From positions 1-5,660 of the forward strand of contig CANQXN010000118.1 in assembly GCA_947627815.1 (NCBI GenBank): DNA of 5,660 nt. Reading direction: 5' to 3'. The notes beneath the pieces are model-generated. The model saw only the letters and a list, made by a program, of their open reading frames with translations, made no database searches and was not told the DNA's origin. Every line of letters starts with the position of its first letter. Position 1 is the first letter of the stretch. This document shows, piece by piece, positions 1 to 5,239 of this stretch. The DNA is from an uncultured Clostridia bacterium (GTDB taxonomy: Bacteria > Bacillota > Clostridia > Oscillospirales > CAG-272). Made by a program: the position numbers and the translations under genes.

Positions 1-932
1 GCATGAGCGTTATCCGCCGACAACATAAAGGAATGAGAGAGCAGCGTATCAAGGTCTACCACAGAAGGGAACTCCGCCGCAATGCGGCGCAGTGTAGCGG
101 AGAGGAAGTCGGACGCCGCACCTTGCTTGCTTTCGCTGCCGGTTTCTTCGTTGTCAAAAAGTGCATAGACAGCGATGGCCTTGGAAGGTGTTGCCGTAAG
201 AAATCCTTGAAGTGTTGTAAAAGCGCATTCTAAGTCATCGATGCGGGGAGAAACAAAAAACTCTCCGTGGGCGCCAACGCGTCCGCCGGGATCTCTGGCG
301 TAGAGAAAGAGATCCTGACCGACGATGGTTTCCGGTGCTATGTCCAATTGCTCCGCCAGTAAAGAACGCACAGAAACAGGCTCTGCAGCTTGTGCCAAAA
401 GGGGCAGGGTGTCTACAGCCGGATTCCATGAAAAGCCGTCATTGACCGAACGGTTTAAATGAATGGCAACATTGGGTATGACAAGAAGATCCCTGTCGAT
501 ATTGACAAGAACAGGCCGCAGACCCTCTGGGGTATCCAGGATAATCCGACCCGCCAAAGAAAGGGGACGATCAAGCCATGAGGACAGGATCATGCCGCCA
601 TAGCGTTCCGTGTTCAGTTTCGTATATTTTCCCAAGACTTGGATTTCTCCCGTTTCCTTGAGTTTGAACGAGGGAGAGTCACTGTGTGAAGCGGCAATCA
701 TAAATCCTGTTGGCGTGTCTTCCGGAATGCGGAAAGCGATCAGAGAAGAGCCGTTTCTCGTAATATAGCAGGCATCTTTGGGATGCAAAGCATATTTTTT
801 TCCTTCCGTCAGCCGGATAAATCCCGCTTCATCCAGCATCTGTGCAACCGATTCCACAGCGTGGAACGCAGTAGGGCTATGGCGGATAAAGGAAAGAAGC
901 TGCCGGACAGTGTCAGATGGGCAGATGGTCAT
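1..932 (-). CDS. apeB: M18 family aminopeptidase (aspartyl aminopeptidase type), C-terminus cut off by window edge
   Basis: A cytosolic metallopeptidase of family M18, which removes N-terminal residues (typically acidic ones in characterised members) from peptides using two metal ions and works as a large tetrahedral oligomer. The 310 codons present read without a stop. The family metal-site motifs appear in order: His83 in ASHSDSP, Asp232 in SPRIDDLE, Glu262-Glu263 in DNEETGS (catalytic base and ligand), and Asp307 in SADNAH at the very edge. A conserved His158 lies in the IPNVAIHLNRS segment. Family members are about 430 residues, so roughly 120 C-terminal residues, including the last metal histidine, lie to the left of the window. 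The ATG at 932-930 is preceded by AAAGGA at a good distance. A terminator hairpin separates it from the CD1247-type gene upstream, so it probably has its own promoter, but I see no convincing one: CATAAT at 970-965 lacks a good -35. The apeB symbol rests on overall resemblance; the M18 assignment itself is secure. Confidence 0.95.
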   Translation of the reverse strand, partial: MTICPSDTVRQLLSFIRHSPTAFHAVESVAQMLDEAGFIRLTEGKKYALHPKDACYITRNGSSLIAFRIPEDTPTGFMIAASHSDSPSFKLKETGEIQVLGKYTKLNTERYGGMILSSWLDRPLSLAGRIILDTPEGLRPVLVNIDRDLLVIPNVAIHLNRSVNDGFSWNPAVDTLPLLAQAAEPVSVRSLLAEQLDIAPETIVGQDLFLYARDPGGRVGAHGEFFVSPRIDDLECAFTTLQGFLTATPSKAIAVYALFDNEETGSESKQGAASDFLSATLRRIAAEFPSVVDLDTLLSHSFMLSADNAH

Positions 933-1001
933 TGGGTGGTTCCTTTCTCGCCGGTGCGGGCGTTATTATGCTTTTTCTTAGGAAAAAAGCGCAGAGAGAA
1001 A

Positions 1002-1036
1002 GCAAAAAGCGACTTCCCAAGGAAGCCGCTTTTTGC
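1002..1036 (-). terminator. Rho-independent terminator after the CD1247-type gene
   Basis: The outer arms GCAAAAAGCG (1002-1011) and CGCTTTTTGC (1027-1036) are perfect complements. The inner arms CTTCC (1013-1017) and GGAAG (1021-1025) pair around a 3-base loop. In the minus-strand transcript the one odd position becomes a G-U pair, so the stem is continuous; in the plus-strand transcript it is an A-C mismatch. The stem is flanked by an A-tract and followed by five T residues, the classic intrinsic terminator form. It begins 12 bases after the CD1247-type stop codon. It ends the efp-CD1247 transcript and separates it from the M18 gene. Confidence 0.88.
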
Positions 1037-1047
1037 GAAACTATTAC

Positions 1048-1356
1048 TTATTCATCGCTACAGCCATCACAGGCGTTGCAATCGCCGCATTCATCGTCTT
1101 CCTCATCATCGTCGTAATCATCATCGTCATCATAACAGCCGAAAACTTCCTCTTCCACATCGCCGAGATCGGAATCGAGTTCTTCTACATAATCGCTGAG
1201 ATATTTGTTATCTTCTTCCACATCCTTCAACGACTGGGCAATGCTTTCAAGAGCATCTACGATAGCGTTGATGAGTTTTTTTTCGGGCGTGTCGGGCTGA
1301 AATTCCATGCCCTCCATCATGCCCTTGATAAATGCAACTTTTTCAGTATTTGTCAT
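1048..1356 (-). CDS. CD1247 N-terminal-domain protein, short form with acidic cysteine-rich tail
   Basis: A 102-residue, very acidic protein resembling the conserved Bacillota family named after Clostridioides difficile CD1247, whose function is not known to me. Residues 1-72 carry the family pattern: a helix (EKVAFIKGMMEGME), a second helix with LINAIVDALESIAQSL, and the heptad-like acidic stretch DVEEDNKYLSDYVEELDSDLGDVEEEVFG, likely a helical hairpin or short coiled coil. Many relatives carry a zinc-ribbon after this domain. Here it is replaced by a run of Asp/Glu (75-89) and four cysteines in CxxCxxCxxC spacing (Cys90, 93, 96, 99), with another at Cys74. There is no signal peptide or membrane segment. 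The ATG has AGGA eight bases upstream. It lies 102 bases after efp in the same direction with no clear promoter between, and is followed directly by a terminator, so it is probably the last gene of the efp transcript. A long hydrophobic reading frame on the opposite strand is a shadow of the acidic codons. Confidence 0.85.
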   Translation of the reverse strand: MTNTEKVAFIKGMMEGMEFQPDTPEKKLINAIVDALESIAQSLKDVEEDNKYLSDYVEELDSDLGDVEEEVFGCYDDDDDYDDDEEDDECGDCNACDGCSDE

Positions 1357-1458
1357 TTCTTTAATCCTGATTTCTCCGCCTAAATTAGAGAGCGAGCAGT
1401 TGGCGGATCCGATCGCTCAAAGGAGCAGAGCAAAGAGCGTTGACGACAAAGCCGTGTC

Positions 1459-2016
1459 TTAGACTCTCTGCAGATATTCTCCTGTTCTGGTGTCAATTTT
1501 GAGAACATCACCGATATTGATGAACAGCGGAACCTTAATGGTTGCGCCGGTTTCCAGCGTGGCGGGTTTGGTTGCGCCTTGAGCGGTATTACCGGCATAA
1601 CCGGGTTCGGTTTCTGTGACGACAAGCTCAACAAACATCGGAGGTTCTACAGAAAAAGCTTTCCCCTTATAAGAAAGAATCTTGCAGAGCATTTCTTCCT
1701 TTACGAAACGGAATGCATCGCCGAGCAGATCTTTGCTGATGGGTTCCTGTTCGAAAGATTCCATATCCATGAAATAATAGAGATCGCCGTCATTGTAAAG
1801 ATATTGCATATCTCTTCTTTCGATATAAGCGTTCTCAAACTTGTCCGTGGGAGAGAAGGAGGTTTCCGTGACGCCTCCCGTCAGAACATTGCGCAACTTA
1901 GTGCGCACAAAAGCGGCTCCTTTACCGGGCTTTACATGCTGGAATTCGATGACCTGATAGACCTTGCCGTCCATCTCAAATGTAACACCGTTTCTGAAAT
2001 CGCCAGCCGTTACCAT
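1459..2016 (-). CDS. efp: Translation elongation factor P (EF-P)
   Basis: EF-P binds ribosomes stalled on consecutive prolines, between the P and E sites, and stimulates peptide-bond formation. The 185-residue product has the standard family length and the three-domain layout: an N-terminal KOW-like domain (MVTAGDFRNG to about residue 64) and two OB-fold domains, ending in the conserved KVPLFINIGDVLKIDTRTGEYL. The tip of domain I reads HVKPGKGAAF with Lys32, the residue post-translationally modified in many species and the counterpart of Bacillus subtilis Lys32. No modification-enzyme gene is present here. An upstream in-frame TTG (2031) would add five residues, but it lies inside the Shine-Dalgarno sequence itself. 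The ATG at 2016 gives the exact EF-P N-terminus and is eight bases after GGAGG, so it was chosen. The gene has its own strong promoter and follows the Xaa-Pro peptidase gene, a common pairing in Bacillota. Confidence 0.98.
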   Translation of the reverse strand: MVTAGDFRNGVTFEMDGKVYQVIEFQHVKPGKGAAFVRTKLRNVLTGGVTETSFSPTDKFENAYIERRDMQYLYNDGDLYYFMDMESFEQEPISKDLLGDAFRFVKEEMLCKILSYKGKAFSVEPPMFVELVVTETEPGYAGNTAQGATKPATLETGATIKVPLFINIGDVLKIDTRTGEYLQRV

Positions 2017-2024
2017 GATACAAT

Positions 2025-2029
2025 CCTCC
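2025..2029 (-). promoter_or_regulatory. Shine-Dalgarno sequence deciding the efp start
   Basis: GGAGG on the minus strand, eight bases before the ATG at 2016-2014. It overlaps an in-frame TTG at 2031-2029, which rules out that TTG as the start and fixes the EF-P N-terminus as MVTAGDF. Confidence 0.85.
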
Positions 2030-2062
2030 AAATTATATGTGAATTATTTCCATATCTGATCC

Positions 2063-2091
2063 ATTATACTATAGCATACTCTTTTTTTCAA
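2063..2091 (-). promoter_or_regulatory. Vegetative (sigma-A type) promoter of efp
   Basis: On the minus strand, TTGAAA (2091-2086) and a perfect TATAAT (2068-2063) are separated by exactly 17 bases. This predicts a transcript start near 2056 and a leader of about 40 bases before the efp ATG. It lies in the 92-base gap after the Xaa-Pro peptidase stop. No hairpin terminator is visible in that gap, so efp may be transcribed both from this promoter and by read-through from the yqeG operon. Confidence 0.85.
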
Positions 2092-2108
2092 GGGCGTTAA
2101 TAATTTTT

Positions 2109-3173
2109 TTACAATTCGATCAAGTCCTTAGGGCAATGCGTGATATCTTCTACCCGGTTTTCCCGGAAAACAACCATGTCTTCGATTCGTACCCCATATA
2201 AGCCCTCAATATAAATGCCGGGTTCGCAGGTCACGACATGACCGGCGGTAAAGGGCGTTAAGGCGGCGGCGTTGACGCTGGGCGCTTCGTGAATGTCCAT
2301 GCCGACACCATGGCCGAGTCCGTGACCGAAACAACCTTGATAGCCGGCACCATCTATGATATCACGGGCGACTTTATCGATCCCGCGTCCCGTCTTTCCG
2401 AAATCATAGGCGGCTAATGCGGCCGTTTGCGCCTCGAGAACAGTGGCGTATACCCGTTTCATATTTTCATCGGCTTTACCGACTACGACTGTGCGCGTCA
2501 TATCGGAACAATATCCTTGATAGAATGCGCCGAAATCCATGGTAAAAAAGCCCCGACCGATTTTTACATCTTCCGGCACACCGTGAGGCATGGCGGATTT
2601 CTTTTGAGCCACGGCAATCGTATCAAAAGATGTGGATTTGGCGCCAAGACGGCGCATCGTAAATTCCAATTCCAGCGCCACCTCGGTTTCAGTTTTTTCC
2701 GGTGTGATAAATCCGAGGATGTGGTCGAAAGCTTTTTCGGCAATGCGCTGAGCGTGGATCATGGTCTCGATCTCACCGGCATCTTTGATGGCTCGCAGTC
2801 CCTCAATCAGCCGTCCTGCCGGTAACAGTTGACAGGCCGGCAGCAGCGATTTGTACCGTTCCAGCGATTCCACAGTGATAGACGCGTCTTCGTAACCGAT
2901 ATGGGTCTGGCCGTCCAGAAGGGAAGAGAGAAATGCGCCGGTATCCGTCTGAAAGGTGACAACTTCAAAAGCGGTATCGGTCTCTTTTCTGGCCGCTTCG
3001 ATATATCGGAAATCCGTAATCAGGTATGATTTTTTTCTTGTAACGAGAACAAGCCCGTCCATAAAATCAAATCCGGTCAGATAGCGCTGATTTTTTGTGT
3101 TCGTAACCAATAAGGCTTCCATATCGGCCGGCATAGCGGCCAAGAGCTTTTCCAGTCTTGTTAAAGCGGTCAT
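2109..3173 (-). CDS. Xaa-Pro peptidase, M24B family (aminopeptidase P / prolidase-like)
   Basis: A 354-residue cytosolic peptidase of the pita-bread fold that cleaves next to proline, releasing an N-terminal residue from Xaa-Pro peptides or splitting Xaa-Pro dipeptides. Residues 1-130 form a creatinase-like N-terminal domain (YLTGF, YLITDFRY). The catalytic domain begins near AIKDAGEIE (128-136). All five metal ligands are visible: Asp213 in TMDFGA, Asp224 in CSDMTRT, His288 in GHGLGHGVG, Glu317 in CEPGIYI and Glu331 in RIEDMVV. The conserved substrate-site histidines His197 (MPHG) and His295 (DIHE) are also present. The length matches the short bacterial type (YqhT-like, about 350 residues). 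The ATG has AGAGGAA about ten bases upstream. The gap to the endonuclease IV-like gene is 29 bases, indicating one operon, and efp follows. Adjacency to efp is common in Bacillota. Sequence alone does not separate aminopeptidase P from dipeptidase activity, so no symbol is given. Confidence 0.95.
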   Translation of the reverse strand: MTALTRLEKLLAAMPADMEALLVTNTKNQRYLTGFDFMDGLVLVTRKKSYLITDFRYIEAARKETDTAFEVVTFQTDTGAFLSSLLDGQTHIGYEDASITVESLERYKSLLPACQLLPAGRLIEGLRAIKDAGEIETMIHAQRIAEKAFDHILGFITPEKTETEVALELEFTMRRLGAKSTSFDTIAVAQKKSAMPHGVPEDVKIGRGFFTMDFGAFYQGYCSDMTRTVVVGKADENMKRVYATVLEAQTAALAAYDFGKTGRGIDKVARDIIDGAGYQGCFGHGLGHGVGMDIHEAPSVNAAALTPFTAGHVVTCEPGIYIEGLYGVRIEDMVVFRENRVEDITHCPKDLIEL

Positions 3174-3202
3174 GGTATTTTATTCCTCTTTTCCTTGTTA
3201 CA

Positions 3203-4078
3203 TCAATCGATGCTTTTCGGCGAATTTGCGGCTGACAGTATCGATTGATAATAGGTTTTCATAGCCAGCGCGTCATCGGCTTGTGTTCCGGCGGATTCCG
3301 AAATGATCCGGGGAGAAAGACCGTCTTTGACAATGGCTTCTATTAACGGCTCAAAAGGCGGCCCAAACTGCGTATCCGCAAAAGTTAAATGGCGTTTTTC
3401 GCCGGCCTCTGTAAATTCGATCTTGGAAAAATGGCAGTGAAGTGTGTTGGCTCTGTCGGGATCCAGTTTGGTTGCGATGGCGTCAAATACCCGTCGGTAA
3501 TCATCGGCGGTGTTGAACAGCCCACCGCGCGCTCTTGCGTTCATGTGGCCGAAATCCACAACGGGACGCAAACGGGCATCCATACGGCAGATATCCAGTA
3601 CTTCTTCCAATGTGCCGAGTTGGTTGATTTTTCCCATAGTTTCCAAGCCGAAAGCAACGGGAGAGTCCGGTATGGCTTCCAATGTCTTAAAGATGGTATC
3701 TTTCGCTAGCGCTACGGCGTCTTCTCTTGAGATTTTTGCGGCGCTTCCGGTATGAATCACAAGAATGTCTGCGCCGAGCGCACGCGCCATTTCATCGCTT
3801 TTTCGAATGTAATCGATACTTTTCAGCCGTTTTTCCGGATCGGTGCCGGAAAGCGAAATAAAATAAGGCGCATGAAATGAGGTACGGATTCCTTGGCGTG
3901 CCGCTTCTTGTCCCAAGGCTATAAAGGTATCCAAAGAACCGGTGATCCCGTTTCCCGCGGGATATTCAAACGCGTCCAAACCATTGGTTTTCAACCAGGC
4001 AAAGGTTTCCATTGTTTTTTTATGACCCTCATCGTAAAAACGCTGCGCGTTTCCGCTGGGGCCGAATAATGCGCTCAT
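3203..4078 (-). CDS. Endonuclease IV-like TIM-barrel protein (AP endonuclease family 2)
   Basis: A 291-residue protein of the xylose-isomerase-like TIM-barrel superfamily that includes endonuclease IV (Nfo), a metal-dependent enzyme that cuts DNA at abasic sites. Metal-site motifs line up with Nfo: His69 (SFHAPY), His109 (VIHTG), Glu146 (LETMG), Asp175 and His178 (VDFGH), His214 or His216 (LHCHFSK), His230 (EKRH) and Glu261 (SESAG). The residue equivalent to the Nfo aspartate in the DxH motif near the C-terminus appears to be Lys228, so one of the three metal positions may differ. A role as a DNA-repair nuclease is therefore likely but not certain; a sugar-phosphate isomerase-like activity is the main alternative. 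The ATG lies 2 bases after the yqeG stop, and its Shine-Dalgarno AAAGGAGAA sits within the last codons of yqeG, which suggests translational coupling. The Xaa-Pro peptidase follows after 29 bases. Confidence 0.87.
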   Translation of the reverse strand: MSALFGPSGNAQRFYDEGHKKTMETFAWLKTNGLDAFEYPAGNGITGSLDTFIALGQEAARQGIRTSFHAPYFISLSGTDPEKRLKSIDYIRKSDEMARALGADILVIHTGSAAKISREDAVALAKDTIFKTLEAIPDSPVAFGLETMGKINQLGTLEEVLDICRMDARLRPVVDFGHMNARARGGLFNTADDYRRVFDAIATKLDPDRANTLHCHFSKIEFTEAGEKRHLTFADTQFGPPFEPLIEAIVKDGLSPRIISESAGTQADDALAMKTYYQSILSAANSPKSID

Positions 4079-4080
4079 GG

Positions 4081-4650
4081 TCAGGTTCTCCTTTGTTTTT
4101 CTTTTTTTATGCGACGAGTCCGACGGTGATAAGCGGCGAGAAACGGTTTTTCCAGCCGGCGTTTCAAGCGGAAAAAGAAAGTCTTTTTATCTTTGATCGG
4201 CGGCACCAGTATGGTGGCTTTTACGCCGAGAAAACGACCCGTCCAGACATCAGTAAAGATCTGATCGCCCAGTATGGCGCTTTCTTTTTTGTCAATATTC
4301 ATTTGCTTGAGCATCTTTTTTGCTTTTCCCGGTAAAGGCTTGTGTGCGTGGGGGCAGGAGAGCAACGCCGTTTTTTCGCAGAATTGTTGAACACGCACGG
4401 TATCGTTGTTGGAAAGAAACATAACGGTGATTCCCGCCTGATGCATTTCTTCTAACCAGGCAATGACGGCGGGTGTTGGCAGGGGGTCATCATAGGTGAC
4501 AAGAGTGTTATCAATATCGCAAAACAGCGCACGCACACCGATGCTGTGTAGAAAGGAGGGCGTGATCTGATCAAAATGTTCAAAAAAATAATCGGGTACG
4601 GAGAAGGACACAGTTTCTTGTTTCCTGTCTTTTAAAAGTTTGGTACGCAA
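4081..4650 (-). CDS. yqeG: YqeG-family HAD IIIA phosphatase
   Basis: A 189-residue HAD-superfamily phosphatase. The HAD motifs are complete: Asp45 and Asp47 in CDIDNTLV (nucleophile and acid/base), Ser80 in FLSNN, Lys104 in HAHKPLPGK, and Asp129 and Asp134 in LGDQIFTD, the magnesium ligands. The family is related to the phosphatidylglycerophosphate phosphatases of yeast and plants (Gep4 type), so a phospholipid phosphate is a possible substrate, but this is inference. The C-terminus after FFFRLKRRLEKPF is strikingly basic (14 Lys/Arg in residues 161-189) and could touch membranes or RNA. The given TTG start at 4650 is the only start codon after the in-frame TAG six codons upstream. However, the predicted transcript begins at about 4661, leaving no good ribosome site for it. 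The GTG at 4611, preceded by AGGA, is a real alternative that brings the N-terminus nearer to usual YqeG length. First gene of the leftward operon. Confidence 0.92.
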   Translation of the reverse strand: MRTKLLKDRKQETVSFSVPDYFFEHFDQITPSFLHSIGVRALFCDIDNTLVTYDDPLPTPAVIAWLEEMHQAGITVMFLSNNDTVRVQQFCEKTALLSCPHAHKPLPGKAKKMLKQMNIDKKESAILGDQIFTDVWTGRFLGVKATILVPPIKDKKTFFFRLKRRLEKPFLAAYHRRTRRIKKEKQRRT

Positions 4651-4667
4651 ACGGTACTCTTGCCTCT

Positions 4668-4696
4668 ATTTTACACAAATCAACAGGCGCTGTCAA
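4668..4696 (-). promoter_or_regulatory. Vegetative (sigma-A type) promoter of the yqeG operon
   Basis: On the minus strand a perfect -35 TTGACA (4696-4691), a 17-base spacer and the -10 TAAAAT (4673-4668, five of six consensus bases). The predicted transcript start is near 4661, only about 11 bases before the annotated TTG start of yqeG. It likely drives yqeG, the endonuclease IV-like gene and the Xaa-Pro peptidase. Confidence 0.88.
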
Positions 4697-4706
4697 CCAA
4701 AATGCG

Positions 4707-4736
4707 AGAATATTTTTAAGGCGGCGGTTCATACTG
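4707..4736 (+). promoter_or_regulatory. Sigma-G-like (forespore) promoter of spoVAC
   Basis: On the plus strand AGAATA (4707-4712), a 17-base spacer and CATACTG (4730-4736). The sigma-G consensus known from Bacillus is roughly TGAATA, 17-18 bases, CATACTA, so the match is five of six and six of seven. The spoVA operon is a known sigma-G target, which fits. The predicted start, near 4743, falls at the edge of the Shine-Dalgarno sequence, giving a leader of only about 17 bases. No vegetative promoter facing spoVAC was seen. Confidence 0.7.
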
Positions 4737-4745
4737 ATTTCAAAA

Positions 4746-4749
4746 GGAG
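4746..4749 (+). promoter_or_regulatory. Shine-Dalgarno sequence deciding the spoVAC start
   Basis: The core GGAG at 4746-4749, within AAAAGGAG, lies ten bases before the ATG at 4760. It excludes a longer frame opening at 4640, which begins upstream of the sigma-G-like promoter, and is too far from the second ATG at 4766 to favour that codon. Confidence 0.75.
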
Positions 4750-4759
4750 CGATATAAGC

Positions 4760-5200
4760 ATGAGAATGAACGAGAATTATAAAAAATTTTCAGACGAACA
4801 CGCCGCCAAATCGCCGCTTATCAAAAACTGTTTTTGCGCGTTTTTGGTTGGCGGCACGATTTGCGTTTTAGGACAAGCCTTGGGTGATCTTTACCGCGCT
4901 TTGAGCATTCAGGAAGAAATCGTTAAAATGTTGATTCCGGTTACGCTGGTTTTCTTGACCGCCCTCTTGACCGGTTTCGGTGTTTTCGATAAAGTGGCAA
5001 AACACGCGGGCGCCGGCACCTTGGTGCCGATCACCGGATTTGCCAATGCCGTTGTCGCGCCAGCCATCGATAACAAAGTGGAAGGCTGGGTTCTCGGGTT
5101 GGGCAATAAGATTTTTATCATCGCAGGACCGGTCATTCTGTATGGTACGCTTGCCTCGACTGTCTACGGCGTGATTTATTATATTGTTGGCTTGTTTTGA
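4760..5200 (+). CDS. spoVAC: Stage V sporulation protein AC (SpoVAC)
   Basis: A 146-residue integral membrane protein of the SpoVAC/SpoVAEB family, close to the roughly 150 residues of the Bacillus protein. In spore formers it is part of the SpoVA channel in the inner forespore membrane, which moves calcium-dipicolinic acid into the developing spore and out again at germination; SpoVAC itself has been described as mechanosensitive. Visible family features are the N-terminal cytosolic segment (YKKFSDEHAAKSPLIKN), then membrane segments at about 23-45, 56-77 and 115-145. The conserved loop containing GAGTLVPITGFANAVVAPA (84-102) and the following NKVEGWVLGLG lie before the last segment. The ATG at 4760 has AAAAGGAG ten bases upstream; a longer frame starting at 4640 would begin upstream of the predicted promoter and is rejected. 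It is headed directly by a sigma-G-like promoter. No spoVAA or spoVAB precedes it, the arrangement found in many Clostridia. spoVAD follows after 39 bases. Confidence 0.97.
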   Translation: MRMNENYKKFSDEHAAKSPLIKNCFCAFLVGGTICVLGQALGDLYRALSIQEEIVKMLIPVTLVFLTALLTGFGVFDKVAKHAGAGTLVPITGFANAVVAPAIDNKVEGWVLGLGNKIFIIAGPVILYGTLASTVYGVIYYIVGLF

Positions 5201-5239
5201 CTATATTGTATGGCACTATAGCTTTTTGGAGAAAGTAAA

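Noticed and set aside
970..990. An AT-rich inverted repeat GCTTTTT/AAAAAGC downstream of the terminator
   Set aside because: The stem is weak, almost entirely A-T, with no following T-tract, so it is not supported as a second terminator or operator.
965..993. A possible promoter for the M18 gene with CATAAT at 970-965
   Set aside because: No acceptable -35 hexamer is found at 16-19 bases; TGCGCT at the 17-base position is a poor match.
1048..1140. The repeated TCATCATCGTC-like bases as a simple-sequence repeat or phase-variable tract
   Set aside because: The repeat is imperfect and trinucleotide-based, and is explained by consecutive Asp/Glu codons; length changes would not shift the frame.
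783..1199. A 138-codon plus-strand frame ending in a His/Arg-rich stretch
   Set aside because: It runs antisense across the M18 start, the terminator hairpin and the acidic tail of the CD1247-type gene. Its His/Arg run is the out-of-frame reading of the Asp-rich repeat.
1033..1383. A 116-codon plus-strand frame rich in Ile, Phe and Val opposite the CD1247-type gene, resembling a membrane protein
   Set aside because: It is the antisense reading of GAT/GAA-rich codons (ATC/TTC on the other strand). The minus-strand gene has a ribosome site, family similarity and a terminator; this frame has none of these.
2017..2031. A TTG start adding five residues to EF-P
   Set aside because: The TTG overlaps the GGAGG ribosome site, and the family N-terminus begins at MVTAGDF.
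4640..4759. A 40-codon N-terminal extension of spoVAC
   Set aside because: It lacks family similarity, begins before the sigma-G-like promoter, and the ATG at 4760 has a good Shine-Dalgarno sequence and gives the usual SpoVAC length.
5201..5239. CTATA/TATAG inverted repeat in the spoVAC-spoVAD gap as an operator or internal promoter
   Set aside because: The stem is only five A-T-rich bases, and no hexamer pair with suitable spacing is present.
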